DNA of 64,000 nt from an uncultured Lachnospiraceae bacterium (lineage in GTDB: Bacteria > Bacillota > Clostridia > Lachnospirales > Lachnospiraceae), in NCBI GenBank assembly GCA_947626745.1, contig CANQTF010000004.1:124001-188000 (forward strand), given 5' to 3'. Shown here in pieces: positions 61,749 to 64,000 of this stretch. A program made the translations under genes and the position numbers. Each line of letters opens with the position of its first letter. The first letter of the stretch is position 1. The notes under the pieces were generated by a model that worked only from the letters and a program-made list of their open reading frames with translations, made no database searches and was not told the origin of the DNA.

Positions 61749-62633
61749 CTATATCTGCATCAGCTCCAGCAGATTTCTTGCCGCCGCCGACAGCGGATTC
61801 CTGTCGTTCGTCACGACACAGAAATGGCGCTTCGGTATGATCATGTTGAACCGCAGTTCAAACAGTCTCCCGTCCTCCAGATACTCCCGCGCGAAATCCC
61901 GTATCACGCAGCCCACGCCCAGATTGCGCAGCGCAAACTGCACGATCATATCGCTGGTGGCAAGCTCGAACTCCGGTCGGACGTCCACATGGTTTTTCTG
62001 CAGAAAAGAATCCATGTAGCTCCTTGTGCTCGTGACCCCCTCCAGATAAATGATCGGCATCTTCTCCAGCTCCTGCAGATCCAGCATACGGTTTTTGTAC
62101 TGTATGAACTTGCGCCCCGCCACAAAGACATCTTCGATCTCCCGCACATTCACGGCGCACAGCCCGTCCCGGTCGTCAAAGGGTGTGCTGACGACCCCGA
62201 AATCGATCTTATTTTCGCTCAGATTGTGCAGCGTCTCCGGCGTCGGCGCATTGCTGACGACCACCTTGATATGCGGATATTTCTCGTGAAACCGTTCCAG
62301 ATAAGGCAGCAGATAAAACTGCAGCGTCATATCGCTTGCGCCGATATGGATCTCGCCCAGCTCGAGATTCAGCATCTGCTCCAGCTTCTGCTCGCCAAGC
62401 TCGATCTGCTCATACCCCTTTGCCACATATCCGTAGAGCAGTTCGCCCTCACCCGTCAGGCGGACGCCCTTGGAAACGCGCGTAAACAGTTTAGCGCCCA
62501 GCGCTGTCTCCAGCTGTCTGACCGACTGGCTGACCGCAGGCTGCGAGATATTCAGTTCCCCGGCGGCTGCAGTCAGGCTTCCCGCCCGCGCCACATGATA
62601 GAATACCTTGTAATATTCCAGATTGGTGAGCAT
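61749..62633 (-). CDS. LysR-type transcriptional regulator
   Basis: 294 residues: winged helix with YYKVFYHVARAGSLTAAAGELNISQ and PAVSQSVRQLETALGAKLFTR, then a substrate-binding type effector domain (about 90-290). Target unknown; no divergent gene. It lies downstream of purA and upstream of the HAD gene on the same strand. Effector ligand cannot be predicted. Confidence 0.92.
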   Translation of the reverse strand: MLTNLEYYKVFYHVARAGSLTAAAGELNISQPAVSQSVRQLETALGAKLFTRVSKGVRLTGEGELLYGYVAKGYEQIELGEQKLEQMLNLELGEIHIGASDMTLQFYLLPYLERFHEKYPHIKVVVSNAPTPETLHNLSENKIDFGVVSTPFDDRDGLCAVNVREIEDVFVAGRKFIQYKNRMLDLQELEKMPIIYLEGVTSTRSYMDSFLQKNHVDVRPEFELATSDMIVQFALRNLGVGCVIRDFAREYLEDGRLFELRFNMIIPKRHFCVVTNDRNPLSAAARNLLELMQI

Positions 62634-62799
62634 CGCCTCATCTCCGATCCGACGGCAAACGCACTGTCATGCCCCATGATATCCGAATGCCGAAAAGGGC
62701 TGCTTCCGGTTTCGGTTCCGTGAAAATGATACTACCATGTATCGTATCAGAATTTCTGCCAAAACAAAAGCCCCAAAGAAGTGGCCGCTCCGAAAAAGG

Positions 62800-62860
62800 C
62801 AAAAAAGAAGACCGCCTCCGTCACGCAGACGCTCGCAGCGCCAACGCTCCTTCAGCGGTC
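62800..62860 (-). terminator. Probable terminator after purA
   Basis: Imperfect helix (62810-62815 with 62855-62860, GACCGC/GCGGTC) followed on the minus strand by TTCTTTTTT. The rest of the 243-base gap up to lysR shows nothing further. Confidence 0.5.
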
Positions 62861-62876
62861 AGACAGCCTATCTTTC

Positions 62877-64000
62877 CTATCTCTGCAGCGGGCTCTTGCG
62901 GTAGATGATATCCTCTCTGCCCGGCCCGTTGGAGACCATCGTGATCGGATAGCCGATCTGTCCCTCGATGAACTCCACATAATTCCTGCAGTTTTCCGGC
63001 AGATCCTCATACTTTTTGATGCCGCGGATATCACACTTCCACCCCGGCAGCTTCTTGAGTACCGGTTTCGCCTTCTCCAGCTTGCAGGTAACAGGGAAGT
63101 CCGTCGTCACCTCGCCGTCCACCTCGTACCCTACGCACACCGGAATCTCGTCCAGATATCCCAGCACATCCAACACGGTGAACGCCACATCCGTCGTTCC
63201 CTGCAGACGGCAGCCGTACTTGGAAGCCACACAGTCAAACCAGCCCATGCGGCGGGGGCGTCCCGTCGTCGCGCCGTACTCTCCGCCGTCGCCGCCTCGT
63301 CTGCGAAGCTCAGCCGCCTCGTCCCCGAAGATCTCCGACACAAAGGCGCCCGCGCCCACCGCCGAAGAGTATGCCTTGCACACCGTGATGATCTGTTTGA
63401 TCTCCTGCGGCGGCAGACCCGCGCCGATCGCACCGTACGCCGCCAGTGTGGAAGACGACGTCACCATCGGGTAGATACCGTGATCGGGATCCTTCAAAGT
63501 GCCGAGCTGTCCCTCCAGAAGGACGGTCTTGCCTTCTTTCAGCGCCCTGTCCAGATATGCGGACACGTCACACACATAAGGCGCTATCATGTCCCTGTAT
63601 CCGCACAGCGTCTCAAACAATTCTTCCGTGTCGATCAGCGGTTTGTGATACAAGTGCTCCAAGAGTATGTTCTTTGTCTCGCACACGCGGTCTATCTTCT
63701 CCCGCAGACGATCCCCGTCGAACAGCTCGTTCACCTGAAAACCGATCTTCGCATATTTATCGGAATAAAACGGCGCGATCCCCGATTTCGTAGAACCGAA
63801 GGATCTTCCGCCCAGTCTTTCCTCCTCATACTGGTCAAACAGGATATGATAAGGCATCACGATCTGACATCTGTCCGACACAAGGAGCTTCGGCATAGGC
63901 ACGTTCCTGTCCGTAATCGACTTGATCTCGCCCATCAGGATCGGGATATTCAGCGCCACGCCGTTGCCGATGATGCTCGTCGTGTGGCCGTAGAACACAC
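62877..64000 (-). CDS. purA: Adenylosuccinate synthetase, N-terminal part beyond window
   Basis: About 374 residues of the purine-biosynthesis enzyme that joins IMP and aspartate using GTP. The start of the protein, with the GTP loop GDEGKGK, lies past the right edge. Visible are VLLEGQLGTLKDPDHG-like middle region (the family reads EGAQGTLLDID), GAFVSEIFGDEA (family F-T-E), TTGRPRRMGWFD, and KKYEDLPENCRNYVEFIE at the end. EGQLG and SEIFGD deviate a little from the commonest wording, as in the second clostridial PurA type. Confidence 0.88.
   Translation of the reverse strand, partial: VFYGHTTSIIGNGVALNIPILMGEIKSITDRNVPMPKLLVSDRCQIVMPYHILFDQYEEERLGGRSFGSTKSGIAPFYSDKYAKIGFQVNELFDGDRLREKIDRVCETKNILLEHLYHKPLIDTEELFETLCGYRDMIAPYVCDVSAYLDRALKEGKTVLLEGQLGTLKDPDHGIYPMVTSSSTLAAYGAIGAGLPPQEIKQIITVCKAYSSAVGAGAFVSEIFGDEAAELRRRGGDGGEYGATTGRPRRMGWFDCVASKYGCRLQGTTDVAFTVLDVLGYLDEIPVCVGYEVDGEVTTDFPVTCKLEKAKPVLKKLPGWKCDIRGIKKYEDLPENCRNYVEFIEGQIGYPITMVSNGPGREDIIYRKSPLQR

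Overview
The window looks like a chromosomal segment of a Gram-positive anaerobe of the Lachnospiraceae type (Bacillota, Clostridia). The grounds are the gene families (T-box-controlled thrS, an infC-rpmI-rplT operon with a long leader, a nifS/nifU/Rrf2 iron-sulfur set, DUF1540, DUF4179 and DUF2974 proteins, a FprA flavodiiron protein), strong sigma-A promoters, AGGAGG ribosome binding sites, and tRNA-Leu(AAG) and tRNA-Pro(AGG). The base composition is moderately GC-rich, with two clearly AT-rich stretches (about 6.1-9.3 kb and 52.2-54.2 kb). Most genes lie on the minus strand. Genus and species cannot be named from what is visible.

Layout. 0-6 kb: the start of nagA, a tRNA-Leu, and a surface-protein operon (CotH kinase with lamin-tail domain, DUF4353 lipoprotein, DUF4956 membrane protein, tandem hemerythrin). 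6.1-9.3 kb: an AT-rich cassette (AMP-binding ligase plus divergent XRE regulator) between two 406-bp direct repeats. Each repeat holds a strong ribosome binding site, a 14-codon leader ORF coupled to a 40-residue membrane peptide, and a shared bidirectional terminator facing an antisense promoter. This resembles a type I toxin-antitoxin unit. 9.3-24.8 kb: TylF-like methyltransferase, inositol-phosphatase-like protein, split chromate transporter, ThiT, a polyamine operon (xre-potABCD plus a 618-residue GNAT-like membrane protein), a GNAT enzyme, a class-I glutamine amidotransferase, and an alanine-type symporter. 24.8-33.6 kb: chemoreceptor, two MATE exporters, aldo/keto reductase, ZIP transporter, and rrf2-nifU-nifS with a clear promoter/operator. 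33.6-48.9 kb: EAL protein, PepD, ribosomal operon, a GT39-like protein, thrS with its T-box, an ECF sigma/anti-sigma pair and housekeeping enzymes. 49-54.2 kb: BlaI/BlaR1-type pair and an AT-rich AAA-ATPase/TOPRIM pair that is probably anti-phage. 54.2-64 kb: two Gfo/Idh/MocA dehydrogenases, a ketopantoate reductase-like enzyme, FprA, a second GT39-like protein with a small coupled coiled-coil protein, HAD, LysR and purA (cut by the window edge).

Most notable signals. (1) Three nine-base G tracts lie in or just before surface-modification genes (CotH, TylF-like methyltransferase, GT39-like protein). In two of them the tract length puts the best translation start out of frame, and one base fewer would restore a full-length protein. 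This is the pattern of phase variation. (2) The duplicated leader/peptide/antisense unit flanks a cassette. (3) A 10-mer, GTTTACATAA, occurs at least eleven times, where chance would give far fewer than one. (4) An AAA/TOPRIM two-gene system sits on AT-rich DNA.
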